Shown: positions 7,572 through 15,966 of the stretch, piece by piece
Position numbering within the stretch: position 1 is the first letter of the stretch
How the letters are laid out: the number at the start of each line of letters is the position of its first letter
Source of the DNA: CAIVAT01 sp037131145
GTDB taxonomy: Bacteria > Bacteroidota > Bacteroidia > Bacteroidales > FEN-979
Assembly (NCBI GenBank): GCA_037131145.1
Contig: JBAXRP010000024.1
Location: 1-29,507 of the forward strand
DNA length: 29,507 nt
Reading direction: 5' to 3'
Program-made: the position numbers and the translations under genes
The notes under the pieces: generated by a model
The model's input: only the letters and a program-made list of their open reading frames with translations
Databases searched by the model: none
Told to the model about the DNA's origin: nothing

Positions 7572-9485
7572 ATGAAAAAAAGCAAACTTATCTTCCTTAT
7601 CCTTGGAGGTTTCATCAGTCTTTCCCTTATTCTGGGGGGATGTAAATCAAAAAAACCAATGCAGGTAAAACAAATTCCGCTCGAAGATTTCTTTAAAAAC
7701 CCTGAGAAATCCCGCTATCAGATTTCCCCCGACGGGAAACACTTTTCATACATGGCGCCTTATGAAAAACGAATGAATATCTTCGTACAGGAAATCGGGA
7801 AAACAGAGGCAGTGCGCCTTACATCGGAAAAAGACCGCGATATCTCCGGTTATTTCTGGAAAAATCCCACCCGGATCGTATTTCTTAAAGATACCGGCGG
7901 CGATGAGAACTTCAAGCTATACGGAGTTAACATTGACGGGTCAAACCTTCAGTGTTTTACAGATTTTCCAAAAGTGAGAACTGAAATTTTTGACGATCTT
8001 TATGATTTCCCCGATGAAATGATCATTGGGTTGAACAAACGAAATCCCGAAGTGTTTGACCCTTACCGCCTGAATATCGTCACAGGAAAAATGATCCAAC
8101 TGGCTGAAAATCCCGGCAATATCCAGGGTTGGATTCTCGACCACGAAGGAAAACTACGCGCCGCTACCGCTATCGTTGACGGCGTGAATACTCAGATTCT
8201 ATACCGTGAGAAGGAAACCGACAAGTTTAAGCCAGTACTCACTACCAACTTCAAAGAAAACCTTGCGCCGCTAATGTTCACCTTCGACAATAAGAATGTT
8301 TATGCCTCGTCTAACCTTGGTCGCGACAAAAGCGCTATCGTGATTTTCGACATTGCAAACGGGAAAGAGTTACAAACCCTTTATGAAAATAAGGATTATG
8401 ACGTGAACGATCTGGACTGGTCGCGGTTGAAGAAAACTCTTATTTGCGCCAACTTTGAATCGTGGAAACAGGAACGCCACTATTTTGACGAGGAGAGCAG
8501 ACAATTCTTTGAAAAGATTCAGAAACATCTCGGGAATTATTCCATCAACATCACCTCTATGACAAAGGCGGAGGACAAATTCATGATCCGCGCATACAGC
8601 GACCGATCGCTGGGCGGCTATTACGTATATGACCTCGCCAATGACAGCCTTCAGAAGATTGCCGACATAGCTCCCTGGTTAAAGGAGGACGAACTTGCCG
8701 AGATGTCGCCCATTGAATTTGCAGCAAGAGATAGCATGAAAATTCAGGGTTATCTCACACTTCCGGTAGGATACACCATGGAAACAGCAAAGGATTTGCC
8801 GGTAGTTGTCAACCCTCATGGCGGACCGTGGGCGCGCGATGGCTGGTATTTCAACCCGGAAATTCAATTCCTTGCAAACCGGGGCTATGCCGTACTTCAG
8901 ATGAATTTCCGCGGATCTACCGGTTATGGGCGCAATTTCTGGGAAAAATCGTTCAAGCAGTGGGGACTTACCATGCAGAACGATATTACCGACGGCACAA
9001 AATGGCTGATTGAAAAAGGAATCGCCAACCCGAAAAAAATCGCCATTTACGGCGGCAGCTACGGCGGATACGCAACTTTGCAGGGCTTGGTCAGGGAACC
9101 TGATTTGTATGCGGCAGGCGTTGATTATGTGGGCGTTTCAAACCTTTTTACCTTCATGCAAACCATTCCTCCCTACTGGAAACCCATGCTCGAAATGATG
9201 TATGAAATGGTTGGCAACCCCAAAGGCGACAGCATTCAGTTTGTGGCAACCTCGCCGGCGCTCAATTCCGATAAGATTAAAACACCGTTGTTTGTAGCTC
9301 AGGGAAAAAACGATCCCCGCGTGAATATCGCCGAATCGAACCAGATTGTGGACGCGCTGAAAAAACGCAATATTTCTGTGGAATACATGGTTAAAGACAA
9401 TGAAGGACATGGATTTCACAACGAAGAGAACCGTTTTGATTTTTATCGGGCTATGGAAGCGTTTCTGTCAAAGCATTTGAAGTAG
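7572..9485 (+). CDS. Lipoprotein S9-family prolyl oligopeptidase-like peptidase
   Basis: 637 aa from ATG 7572. This start is chosen because it opens a lipoprotein signal peptide ending in LGGC followed by KSKK; the frame stays open upstream to 7428 but those 48 residues are not signal-like. The N-terminal beta-propeller (about 40-360) has PDGKHFSYM-type repeats. The C-terminal alpha/beta hydrolase has NPHGGPWARDGW, nucleophile Ser496 in GGSYGGYA, Asp581 in GKNDPRVN and His613 in GHGFHNEENR. The family comprises dipeptidyl- or acylaminoacyl-peptidases acting on short peptides; here it should be membrane-anchored by lipid and facing the periplasm or outside. A weak -7-like TAATATTG lies at 7547-7554. 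Monocistronic: divergent neighbour upstream, terminator downstream. Confidence 0.94.
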   Translation: MKKSKLIFLILGGFISLSLILGGCKSKKPMQVKQIPLEDFFKNPEKSRYQISPDGKHFSYMAPYEKRMNIFVQEIGKTEAVRLTSEKDRDISGYFWKNPTRIVFLKDTGGDENFKLYGVNIDGSNLQCFTDFPKVRTEIFDDLYDFPDEMIIGLNKRNPEVFDPYRLNIVTGKMIQLAENPGNIQGWILDHEGKLRAATAIVDGVNTQILYREKETDKFKPVLTTNFKENLAPLMFTFDNKNVYASSNLGRDKSAIVIFDIANGKELQTLYENKDYDVNDLDWSRLKKTLICANFESWKQERHYFDEESRQFFEKIQKHLGNYSINITSMTKAEDKFMIRAYSDRSLGGYYVYDLANDSLQKIADIAPWLKEDELAEMSPIEFAARDSMKIQGYLTLPVGYTMETAKDLPVVVNPHGGPWARDGWYFNPEIQFLANRGYAVLQMNFRGSTGYGRNFWEKSFKQWGLTMQNDITDGTKWLIEKGIANPKKIAIYGGSYGGYATLQGLVREPDLYAAGVDYVGVSNLFTFMQTIPPYWKPMLEMMYEMVGNPKGDSIQFVATSPALNSDKIKTPLFVAQGKNDPRVNIAESNQIVDALKKRNISVEYMVKDNEGHGFHNEENRFDFYRAMEAFLSKHLK

Positions 9486-9520
9486 GCCGGTAATGGTCAG
9501 TTGAAATTAATCATTTTACA

Positions 9521-9557
9521 GAAGAGGCTGTTTCGAAAATACGAGACAGCCTCTTTT
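9521..9557 (+). terminator. Rho-independent terminator of the S9 peptidase gene
   Basis: AGAGGCTGTTTCG (9523-9535) pairs with CGAGACAGCCTCT (9542-9554), a 13-bp stem with a single G-U wobble and a 6-nt A-rich loop, followed by a short T run. It starts 35 nt after the stop codon. Confidence 0.85.
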
Positions 9558-9623
9558 CCACTTGAACGAACCCAATAAAAAATACGTGGCTGTCATTGTA
9601 CATATTAACAACCAGAAATAAAT

Positions 9624-9775
9624 CTTTATTTCTATACTTTGTCGCATTCTTATGCATTTATAAACTCTTATACTTGAAAATAGATTGTTTTCGTGTATCT
9701 TTGACCAGGCTAAATTTGGTAATACCCTGGGTTATAGTGTGATGACTGGATTTAGCGGTAATAGAAAAAAATATG
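9624..9775 (+). repeat. Promoter-leader inverted repeat, left copy
   Basis: Aligns without gaps to the reverse complement of 20561-20712, with about 129 of 152 positions identical by hand count. The best block, 9674-9717, has one mismatch in 44 and covers the -33 box, spacer, -7 box and first transcribed bases. The repeat ends exactly at the ATG of the first polysaccharide gene (9773). With the right copy it brackets about 11 kb. Confidence 0.93.
9674..9703 (+). promoter_or_regulatory. Bacteroidetes-type promoter (TTG-N19-TATCTTTG) of the polysaccharide cassette, left side
   Basis: TTG at 9674-9676, a 19-nt spacer, then TATCTTTG at 9696-9703, a full match to the Bacteroidetes -33/-7 pattern. 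Transcription should start near 9710, giving a leader of roughly 60-65 nt before ATG 9773. Spacing and boxes are preserved in the right-hand inverted copy. Confidence 0.85.
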
Positions 9776-10966
9776 AAATTAGCTATTGTTATTCCGGTTT
9801 TAAATGAAGAAAAGAGTATTGAAGGAATCTTAATTCGATGTTTGAATGCTATTCCCAATATAAAAAAATCTTCTCCTGTAGCTTCTGTTGAGATAATTGT
9901 CGTAAGTGATGGATCAACGGATAACACGGTGTCGATTGCGCGTAATTATTTAAATACGATTAAACTTATTGTTTTTGAACAAAATCAAGGTTATGGCGCT
10001 GCAATAAAAGAAGGATGGGCTCAGTCAAATGCTGATTTACTAGGATTCTTGGATGCTGACGGTACATGCGATCCTAATTTCTTCGTTGATCTTTGTAATT
10101 TACTGCTAATTGAAAATGCCGATATTGCGTTGGGCTCAAGACTGAATTCAAATAGTCAGATGCCTTTCATCAGAAGGGTTGGAAATGTTATATACTCGAC
10201 AATATTATCGTTGGTCTCTTTTCAAAAAATTAAAGATACAGCCAGCGGGATGCGAATCGTTAAAAGAAGTTCCCTGGATAGAATTTTGCCACTGCCCAAT
10301 GGGCTTCATTTTACGCCAGCAATGAGCGCCCGGGCAATTCTAAGCCATGACTTGAAAATTGTCGAAAAAGATATGGAATATCATGAAAGGGCAGGAGTCT
10401 CCAAGCTGAATGTTATTAAAGATGGAGTGCGGTTTTTGGCTATCATCCTGAAAATGGTGCTTCTTTATCAACCGTATAAAATTTTAACATTTTTTGCAAT
10501 CATTGGTTTTTCATTTTGCACAATGGCAATGATTCTCCCAATCACGAGTTATATTCAAACAACTAAAGTTGAAGAATGGATGATTTACAGATTTATTGTC
10601 AGTGATGTTGTGGGTATAATCTCTTTCCTGTTTTTAAGTGCAGGGTATCTCACAAGGGAAATTCTTTCCATCACCCTTTCCTATGAGAATTCATATAAAT
10701 CCTTTTCCCTGCTTAATTTATTTAAACCTCGCTGGGCATTCTGGATTATTTCCATCGGACTTATAACCGGATCATTATTAATTTATCATAGCATATTTCA
10801 AAGAATAACAACAGGTATTACTTATGAACATTGGTCAAGATACATAGTAATGTCTTTTTGTTTTTCAATCTCGTTCATTTTTATAATTAATTTGATTATT
10901 GCTCATATTTTAATACTGATAAAAGAACGATTAGCCTATTTAAATTCGAAAAATATTTATCCATAA
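9773..10966 (+). CDS. Family 2 glycosyltransferase, polyprenyl-phosphate sugar transferase type
   Basis: 397 aa. GT-A domain at about 1-225: IVIPVLNEEKSI, VVSDGSTDNT, NQGYGAAIKEGW and the metal-binding D94-A-D96. Four to five hydrophobic segments follow (about 240-260, 280-300, 327-347, 361-386). This layout fits dolichol/undecaprenyl-phosphate sugar synthases (DPM1/GtrB-like) that move a sugar from a nucleotide to polyprenyl phosphate at the inner membrane. It is the first gene of the cassette, directly behind the left repeat promoter, and a methyltransferase follows 75 nt later on the same strand. The product could feed the GT-C-like membrane protein two genes downstream (inference). Specific sugar unknown. 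Confidence 0.9.
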   Translation: MKLAIVIPVLNEEKSIEGILIRCLNAIPNIKKSSPVASVEIIVVSDGSTDNTVSIARNYLNTIKLIVFEQNQGYGAAIKEGWAQSNADLLGFLDADGTCDPNFFVDLCNLLLIENADIALGSRLNSNSQMPFIRRVGNVIYSTILSLVSFQKIKDTASGMRIVKRSSLDRILPLPNGLHFTPAMSARAILSHDLKIVEKDMEYHERAGVSKLNVIKDGVRFLAIILKMVLLYQPYKILTFFAIIGFSFCTMAMILPITSYIQTTKVEEWMIYRFIVSDVVGIISFLFLSAGYLTREILSITLSYENSYKSFSLLNLFKPRWAFWIISIGLITGSLLIYHSIFQRITTGITYEHWSRYIVMSFCFSISFIFIINLIIAHILILIKERLAYLNSKNIYP

Positions 10967-11041
10967 TCCTGTCAGTAATACGATTTTTCAAGAAAATAAT
11001 TCTTGTAATTTATATGAGTTTGTTTAATTATTTGCATTATT

Positions 11042-11743
11042 ATGAATAGTCTGTTTGATCTGTCGCAGGAGTATGAAACAATGCTGAATCAGGGAATTAA
11101 AATTTCAGGTGAAGCAAAAGAGTATTTTATCAGAGGGAGAATAGAAGATTTAATAAAAATACTTCCAAAGGATTCAGGTATTAATAAAATTCTGGATTAC
11201 GGTTGTGGCATAGGCAATACAGCTCCAATTCTCAGAGAATATTTTAAAGAAGCCGAAATTATTGGCACCGATCTATCTTCCGAAGCGCTTAAATATGCCA
11301 GTGATTTACATGGTTTATTAAATGTAAAGTTCATACGTCTGAACGAAGTGCCTCTGAATCATTTTGATTTAGTTTATGTCAATGGAGTCTTTCATCACAT
11401 TGAACCACATAATAGGGTTGAAGCGTTAAAGGGAATTCATTCTTTTTTAAAGCCACATGGATTATTTTCTTTTTTTGAGAATAATCCATGGAATTTGGGA
11501 ACAAGAATCATCATGAGTAAAATTCCATTCGATGCTGATGCTCATCTAATCAATCCACTGAAAGCAGGTCAATTATTAACACAGTGTGGTTTTAGAAGAG
11601 CAACCTCTACGCGGTATTTGTTTTATTTTCCAAGAATTTTATCGTTTTTAAGATTTATTGAGAAGCATTTGTCAAATGTACCTTTGGGGGCACAATATCA
11701 TATTTTATCGGTCAAGAAATCTGACGCCTCGTTAACCTGCTGA
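11042..11743 (+). CDS. Class I SAM-dependent methyltransferase
   Basis: 233 aa. Methyltransferase motif I ILDYGCGIGN (Asp52 to Gly58), acidic end of strand beta2 GTDLSSEAL, then FDLVYVNGVFHHIEP and FLKPHGLFSFFENNPW, typical of the Methyltransf_11/12/25 group. The set of motifs is complete and length is normal. Between a GT2 transferase and a GT-C-like membrane protein on the same strand, it probably methylates a sugar or glycan intermediate in the cytoplasm; a role in lipid or small-molecule methylation cannot be excluded. No promoter box of its own with full consensus was seen, so it is likely transcribed from the left repeat promoter. Confidence 0.88.
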   Translation: MNSLFDLSQEYETMLNQGIKISGEAKEYFIRGRIEDLIKILPKDSGINKILDYGCGIGNTAPILREYFKEAEIIGTDLSSEALKYASDLHGLLNVKFIRLNEVPLNHFDLVYVNGVFHHIEPHNRVEALKGIHSFLKPHGLFSFFENNPWNLGTRIIMSKIPFDADAHLINPLKAGQLLTQCGFRRATSTRYLFYFPRILSFLRFIEKHLSNVPLGAQYHILSVKKSDASLTC

Positions 11744-11819
11744 TTTTACTGATTTCATACTGTCAATCAAATCATTTAAGCTCTCACGCAAAATTATCTA
11801 AAGTAAATTCGGGAAACAA

Positions 11820-13130
11820 ATGACATTTATTAATAATCTGAAAAAGGAAAAACTATATACTTTCCTAGTTATACTATTATATTTTGCAATTGCTATTCTT
11901 GCTTTACATCGTGGTATTAATATTGGAGCTGATTCGAAAACATATTTAAATTCTTCGATTTACAGATCACCCGTTTACCCACTTTTTCTCCAACTTTCTA
12001 AATTGATATCAGTCCGGTTTTTCAACCAATTTGTGATTATAATTCAATTACTGCTTGGATTCTACGGTGTGAGCACATTTTCCTGCTTTCTCAAGTCCCA
12101 GTTCAGGTTAAATAAGCGCCTGGTATTTCTTATGATCTTTATCCTGATGACTCCGTATTTCATTGCGCCCTACATTGCCAATCGAATAATGACTGAACCT
12201 TTGGCTTATCCGCTATTTTTATTGACTATAACATACTTATTACAGGGGATTCTTACGAAAAATTTGAAGAAATTGATTATATCATTTTTCCTGTTAGCGC
12301 TCTTGACGCTGACAAGAACTCAATTTCTATTTATGTATCCTTTATTGGTTGCTATTCTTTTTTATCTGTGTTTTTATAAAATATTTAATAAACGGGAAAT
12401 GATAAAAATTTCATTTCTATCAATAATAATTCTTTTTTCTGCTTTCATGGCTGAAAAGAGTTACAATTATATTGTCTTTGGCAAATTTATCAGAGTTCCC
12501 TTTACTGGAATTCAATTAGCCGGAAATTTAATATATGTATCCTCTTCCAAGGATTCAATATTTTTATCCGATTTGACCGAGAGAAGGCTTTTTATAAAAA
12601 TGATGTCGGCAGCAGAAAAAGGAGGTACTGCATTAAATACCTTTCAACCTTTAGGTAAAGAAAGTTTTATTAATCATTACAGAAAATCAATGAACTCAAT
12701 TTATTGGGAAATAATTTATAATACTTTTCGAAATGAATACCCTCTTCAAAAACAACCGGATTTATGGATAAATATTGACAAAACGACTCTTTCTATTACG
12801 AAAAATTTGATCTCTCAAAAACGTGAAGCGATTTTTCGTTTATATCTGGAAAACATATATTACGGCTTAGGGGGTATGGTCGGTTTTTGGGGAAATCTAT
12901 CCATTTTACTCTATTTGATCTGCCTTTTTATTAAAGGAAATCATAAAAACGAAACAATATTTCTTTTATTTGCCATTATTTGCCACTTACTCAATACTGC
13001 TTTTGTGGCATTGGTTGAACCAGTAACATCAAGATACATATTTTATACTGAAATTCTTTTATTTGTTGTAACCTCCAGTATTCTCCTTTCTTTAATTGAA
13101 CATAAGGATTTATCCAAACCTGGCGTTTAA
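11820..13130 (+). CDS. Multi-pass membrane protein, probable GT-C fold glycosyltransferase
   Basis: 436 aa, about ten hydrophobic segments, very AT-rich. The first helix is followed by a loop with GINIGADSKTYLN, where an acidic residue sits as in the catalytic first periplasmic loop of GT-C enzymes, and later by NRIMTEPLAYPLF, similar to the (S/T)EP(L/P) loop of that superfamily. No closer family could be named. If this reading is right, it uses a polyprenyl-linked sugar on the periplasmic side, consistent with the lipid-phosphate transferase upstream. The alternative is an O-antigen polymerase-like or other membrane protein. Last of three plus-strand genes; converges with the epimerase operon. 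No terminator was recognised in the 118-nt gap. Confidence 0.65.
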   Translation: MTFINNLKKEKLYTFLVILLYFAIAILALHRGINIGADSKTYLNSSIYRSPVYPLFLQLSKLISVRFFNQFVIIIQLLLGFYGVSTFSCFLKSQFRLNKRLVFLMIFILMTPYFIAPYIANRIMTEPLAYPLFLLTITYLLQGILTKNLKKLIISFFLLALLTLTRTQFLFMYPLLVAILFYLCFYKIFNKREMIKISFLSIIILFSAFMAEKSYNYIVFGKFIRVPFTGIQLAGNLIYVSSSKDSIFLSDLTERRLFIKMMSAAEKGGTALNTFQPLGKESFINHYRKSMNSIYWEIIYNTFRNEYPLQKQPDLWINIDKTTLSITKNLISQKREAIFRLYLENIYYGLGGMVGFWGNLSILLYLICLFIKGNHKNETIFLLFAIICHLLNTAFVALVEPVTSRYIFYTEILLFVVTSSILLSLIEHKDLSKPGV

Positions 13131-13248
13131 CCATTATTAATTTGAATCTCTTTACCAGAAAGCCTTTATTGGTGAGGAAGGATTTCTATGAATTACCAAA
13201 TGCAAGTCAAGCTCTAATAACTCCAAAGGTTAAAATAGTTCTTGATGA

Positions 13249-14223
13249 TTATAGATTAATCTTTTTGAATACATTGATATTGTAGTAATTATCGTTTTCA
13301 AAATCCATAATTTCATTATAATGGTCAAATAGATTGTCAATAGTGTCAATAATTGAAAATTGTGGTTGAAATCCAAGTAAGGTCTTTGCTTTTTCAATAC
13401 TGACTTTATAATTTCTAAAATCTTGTATGTTCTTAATATCTAGTTTCATTTTATTGTTTTTTCTCTTTTCAACCTGCTGTTTAACAAAGTCCCCAACTTG
13501 CCCTACTGTGTAATTTCCAGAAGTCACATTAAAAACTCCGTTCAAAGAAAAATCTGCCTGAAGAGCGCGGATATAGGCTGAAACAGCATCCCTGATATCA
13601 TAAATAGGCCGCCAGATAGCAGGATTATTAATTGTAATCATTCCATCCAGCATGCAAGACTTGAACATCCTATTAATGATGAGATCAAATCGCATACGGG
13701 GACTATAGCCAACAACAGTTCCCTGTCGGAGTGCAATACAAGAAAAAGACTTATCATGCATTTGAAAAACCCCTCTTTCTCCCTGGAGTTTCGATATACC
13801 ATAAGGATATTCACAAGTTACCGGAGCTTCCTCATCATAAAGTTGATTAACTGTATATCCATATACAGAGCAGGATGATGCATAAATAAACCGCTTGATT
13901 CCAGCTTTCTTTGCCTCAAAAGCCAAATAGGCAGGTAGCGCAGCATTATAAATAAAATTTTTTGCAGGACTAAATTCAGCCATTGGATCGTTAGAAAGCC
14001 CTGCCAAAAAAATAAATTGGTCATACCCTTTCATCTCTTCGGCTTTACAATCGAACAAATCTTTCTGAATCACTTTTGCTTCTTGTGGAAGATGATTTCC
14101 AAACCATAATAAATCAATCACAGTAACATCATAACCATGTTCTAATAAAACCGGTACAAGGGCTGAGCCAATATAACCCGCGCCACCGCCAACAAGAATT
14201 CGATTTTTTTGATAGTACTCCAT
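13249..14223 (-). CDS. NAD-dependent epimerase/dehydratase (extended SDR)
   Basis: 324 aa. Rossmann motif ILVGGGAGYIGSAL (GxxGxxG at 13-19), DLFDCKAEEM, FLAGLSNDP, ASSCSVYG with the active-site Ser, and YPYGISK as the YxxxK pair; C-terminal substrate region with DIRDAVSAYIRAL and FNVTSGNYTVGQV. All marks of nucleotide-sugar epimerases/dehydratases/reductases. Third gene of a minus-strand operon, 19 nt after the RmlD-like gene. Its exact reaction (4-epimerisation, 4,6-dehydration or 4-reduction) cannot be set from motifs; with an RmlC-like and an RmlD-like neighbour it most likely acts on a deoxysugar nucleotide. Confidence 0.9.
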   Translation of the reverse strand: MEYYQKNRILVGGGAGYIGSALVPVLLEHGYDVTVIDLLWFGNHLPQEAKVIQKDLFDCKAEEMKGYDQFIFLAGLSNDPMAEFSPAKNFIYNAALPAYLAFEAKKAGIKRFIYASSCSVYGYTVNQLYDEEAPVTCEYPYGISKLQGERGVFQMHDKSFSCIALRQGTVVGYSPRMRFDLIINRMFKSCMLDGMITINNPAIWRPIYDIRDAVSAYIRALQADFSLNGVFNVTSGNYTVGQVGDFVKQQVEKRKNNKMKLDIKNIQDFRNYKVSIEKAKTLLGFQPQFSIIDTIDNLFDHYNEIMDFENDNYYNINVFKKINL

Positions 14224-14242
14224 AATATTTCATTTTTTCACA

Positions 14243-14962
14243 CTATTTCGTTATCTGTTTATCGTATAATTCTGTATTCAGTGATGTGTCAACAGGAATG
14301 TTAAAGGAAATATCATTAATACTGATTTTTCCAATTTTCTTTAATGGATCAAGGCTGGTTGCATAATCATAAACACTCTTTCTTTTTCCGCCAACATGAA
14401 CAACGCCAATTTGTTCTACTTTAATAAGTTCAGCAATCATGGCTGCTATTTTTGTAACACATTCCCGACTAGTCCATTGGTCGGTAAATGCTTTTTCAAA
14501 TGGAAAAACATCAGGTCCGAAAGTTGTTCTGATTATAAGCGATTTATCATAGAGCCTAACTACACATTCTCCTCCTAACTTTGACCAGGCATATTTATTT
14601 ACCGGGAATACCGGATCATTTTCTTTGTAGTTTCCCTTGTCGCCTTTAAAAACATAATCAGTACTTATATAAACTAACCGTGCGTTACATTTCAACGCCA
14701 ATTTTACAATATTTGATGTGCCAACAATATTAACTTCAATAGCTTTGAGAGGATCCTGATCAATTTTAGGAGGCGAAGTAAAGGCGCCGCCATGAAAAAT
14801 TGTTTGTACAAATCTATCTTTCAGGTAGGCTTCCATCTGGGTAAAATCAATCACATTAAATTCTTCCTTAGACGGGAATAAAGCATCAGGGAATATTTTT
14901 TTCAAAGCAGTACCCAAAAGCCCGCTCCCACCTGTAACCACCATTGTACGTTGATCAAACAT
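14243..14962 (-). CDS. RmlD-like sugar-nucleotide reductase (SDR)
   Basis: 239 aa, shorter than the usual 280-300 of dTDP-4-dehydrorhamnose reductase. NAD(P) motif VVTGGSGLLG (G11, G14, G17), FHGGAFTSPPKID, VNIVGTSNIV, YISTDYVFKGDKGNYKE and YAWSK as the YxxxK catalytic pair, then IIRTTFGP. These match the RmlD_sub_bind family, which reduces 4-keto sugar nucleotides. The C-terminal substrate region is compressed, so it may use a different nucleotide sugar. Middle of a three-gene operon: it follows the RmlC-like gene after 11 nt and precedes the epimerase by 19 nt. The gene symbol is withheld because rmlA and rmlB are not nearby and the substrate is not proven. Confidence 0.85.
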   Translation of the reverse strand: MFDQRTMVVTGGSGLLGTALKKIFPDALFPSKEEFNVIDFTQMEAYLKDRFVQTIFHGGAFTSPPKIDQDPLKAIEVNIVGTSNIVKLALKCNARLVYISTDYVFKGDKGNYKENDPVFPVNKYAWSKLGGECVVRLYDKSLIIRTTFGPDVFPFEKAFTDQWTSRECVTKIAAMIAELIKVEQIGVVHVGGKRKSVYDYATSLDPLKKIGKISINDISFNIPVDTSLNTELYDKQITK

Positions 14963-14973
14963 ATCATTGATAT

Positions 14974-15609
14974 TTATAATTTTCCATAAATAAAATTATC
15001 TGATCTGGCATCATGTGTCCAAACATCCAATGACAGTCCCAGTCTGTCTTTATCAGATATAATTAATTGGTCGTTTAACAATGACAAATTACTCAAAAGT
15101 TTCTTATCGCAAAGGCTCCAATCAAGATCTGTTGATAAGGGTGAAATTCCAGCTTCATTTCCCTGACTGTATTCGCCACTACACATATATTCAATGGTTG
15201 TTTCCTGAAGGAATAAATTTCCGTGGGCGAATCCAGGTGGGATCCAAATCCATTCACTAAATTCCTTATCTGCACTCATTGGCATATCATGCATGCCAAC
15301 ATTTCCAAAAGTTGGCGATCCTTTCCGGATGTCGCAAAAAATATCAATCATGTGACCATGGATTGTCCTTACCATCTTCCCCATGTAGGGATTCCATTGA
15401 AAATGAAGTCCTCTAAGGACGTATTTTTTTGAATAACTCTCATTGTGTTGAAGGAATATAACACCTTTCATAAAAGACACCTCGGAATGGTTCTCAAAAT
15501 CGCTTCTACGGTATGGTTCAGTAAAGTAACCCCTGATATCTGAAAATCGACCAAATCGAATAATTTTAACAGATGGAATGACTAAGGAGTTTACAGAAAG
15601 TATTTTCAT
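14974..15609 (-). CDS. RmlC-like dTDP-4-dehydrorhamnose 3,5-epimerase family protein
   Basis: 211 aa from ATG 15609; an in-frame ATG at 15639 adds ten residues that look like an out-of-place duplicate of the start, so the inner one is preferred. Cupin fold: RGYFTEPYR, VLRGLHFQ with the catalytic His69, VRTIHGHMIDIFCDIRKGSPTFG and WIPPGFAHGNLFLQE, all signature RmlC segments; LSTDLDW is close to the family's C-terminal substrate region. First gene of the minus-strand deoxysugar operon, 11 nt before the RmlD-like gene. Expected role: 3- and/or 5-epimerisation of a 4-keto-6-deoxy nucleotide sugar for the surface glycan. Exact substrate not provable here. Confidence 0.88.
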   Translation of the reverse strand: MKILSVNSLVIPSVKIIRFGRFSDIRGYFTEPYRRSDFENHSEVSFMKGVIFLQHNESYSKKYVLRGLHFQWNPYMGKMVRTIHGHMIDIFCDIRKGSPTFGNVGMHDMPMSADKEFSEWIWIPPGFAHGNLFLQETTIEYMCSGEYSQGNEAGISPLSTDLDWSLCDKKLLSNLSLLNDQLIISDKDRLGLSLDVWTHDARSDNFIYGKL

Positions 15610-15639
15610 AATTAATGGTATTACAGATAATAATTTCAA

Positions 15640-15708
15640 TTAATTGATCTTAGAAAAGGACATTTTTTAACATCTGACTGGCAATATAATATTTTAAAAA
15701 CATAGTCA
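15640..15708. other. Upstream region of the deoxysugar operon
   Basis: AT-rich stretch directly upstream of the RmlC-like gene. It should hold that operon's promoter, but no clean TAnnTTTG box was found. Together with the GT2 remnant next to it, it makes up the 327-nt gap that has no intact gene. Confidence 0.4.
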
Positions 15709-15958
15709 TTAGCGTATAAAATATAAGTAGTTAAGCTTCTGATAATCATCCTTCAGAACCAGCTTGAAGGCTTCATTTAACACTCCGCCCCAATACAGGT
15801 TGTTCTCATACCTGATGTGACTCGCTGCTTGCATCAGCTATGACTTTGAGCCATTTTCTGCTACCAGTATATCATAGGTTTTATTTTGAAATTTCTTTTA
15901 TGAATTATAAAACCAGTTTTTAGACTCGCGAAGGTTAATGGTTAAAAATTATGGCAAG
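15709..15958 (-). pseudogene. Decayed family 2 glycosyltransferase fragment, related to the gene at 20985
   Basis: On the minus strand this gap reads LAIIFNH, a one-base frameshift at 15937, then NLRESKNWFYNS-stop-KKFQ, TYDILVAENGSKS-stop, and HIRYENNLYWGG followed by LNEAFKLVLKDD, ending in a stop at 15709. It matches residues 7 to about 90 of the intact GT2 protein at 20985-21788; 41 of 64 aligned residues after the frameshift are identical by eye. Two in-frame stops, one frameshift and loss of everything after the N-terminal third show it is dead. It lies directly downstream of the WbsX gene on the same strand. Confidence 0.88.
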
Positions 15959-15966
15959 TATCGTTG

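Noticed and set aside
13131..13290. Plus-strand open frame after the GT-C-like gene reading KPLLVRKDFYELPNASQAL
   Set aside because: No start codon or homology recognised and it overlaps the end of the epimerase gene; may be chance or a remnant.
14579..14590. TTTGACCAGGCA inside the RmlD-like gene, resembling the conserved TTTGACCAGGCTA of the promoter-leader repeats
   Set aside because: It encodes the conserved catalytic YAWSK region on the minus strand and nothing on either side matches the repeat, so it is coincidence.
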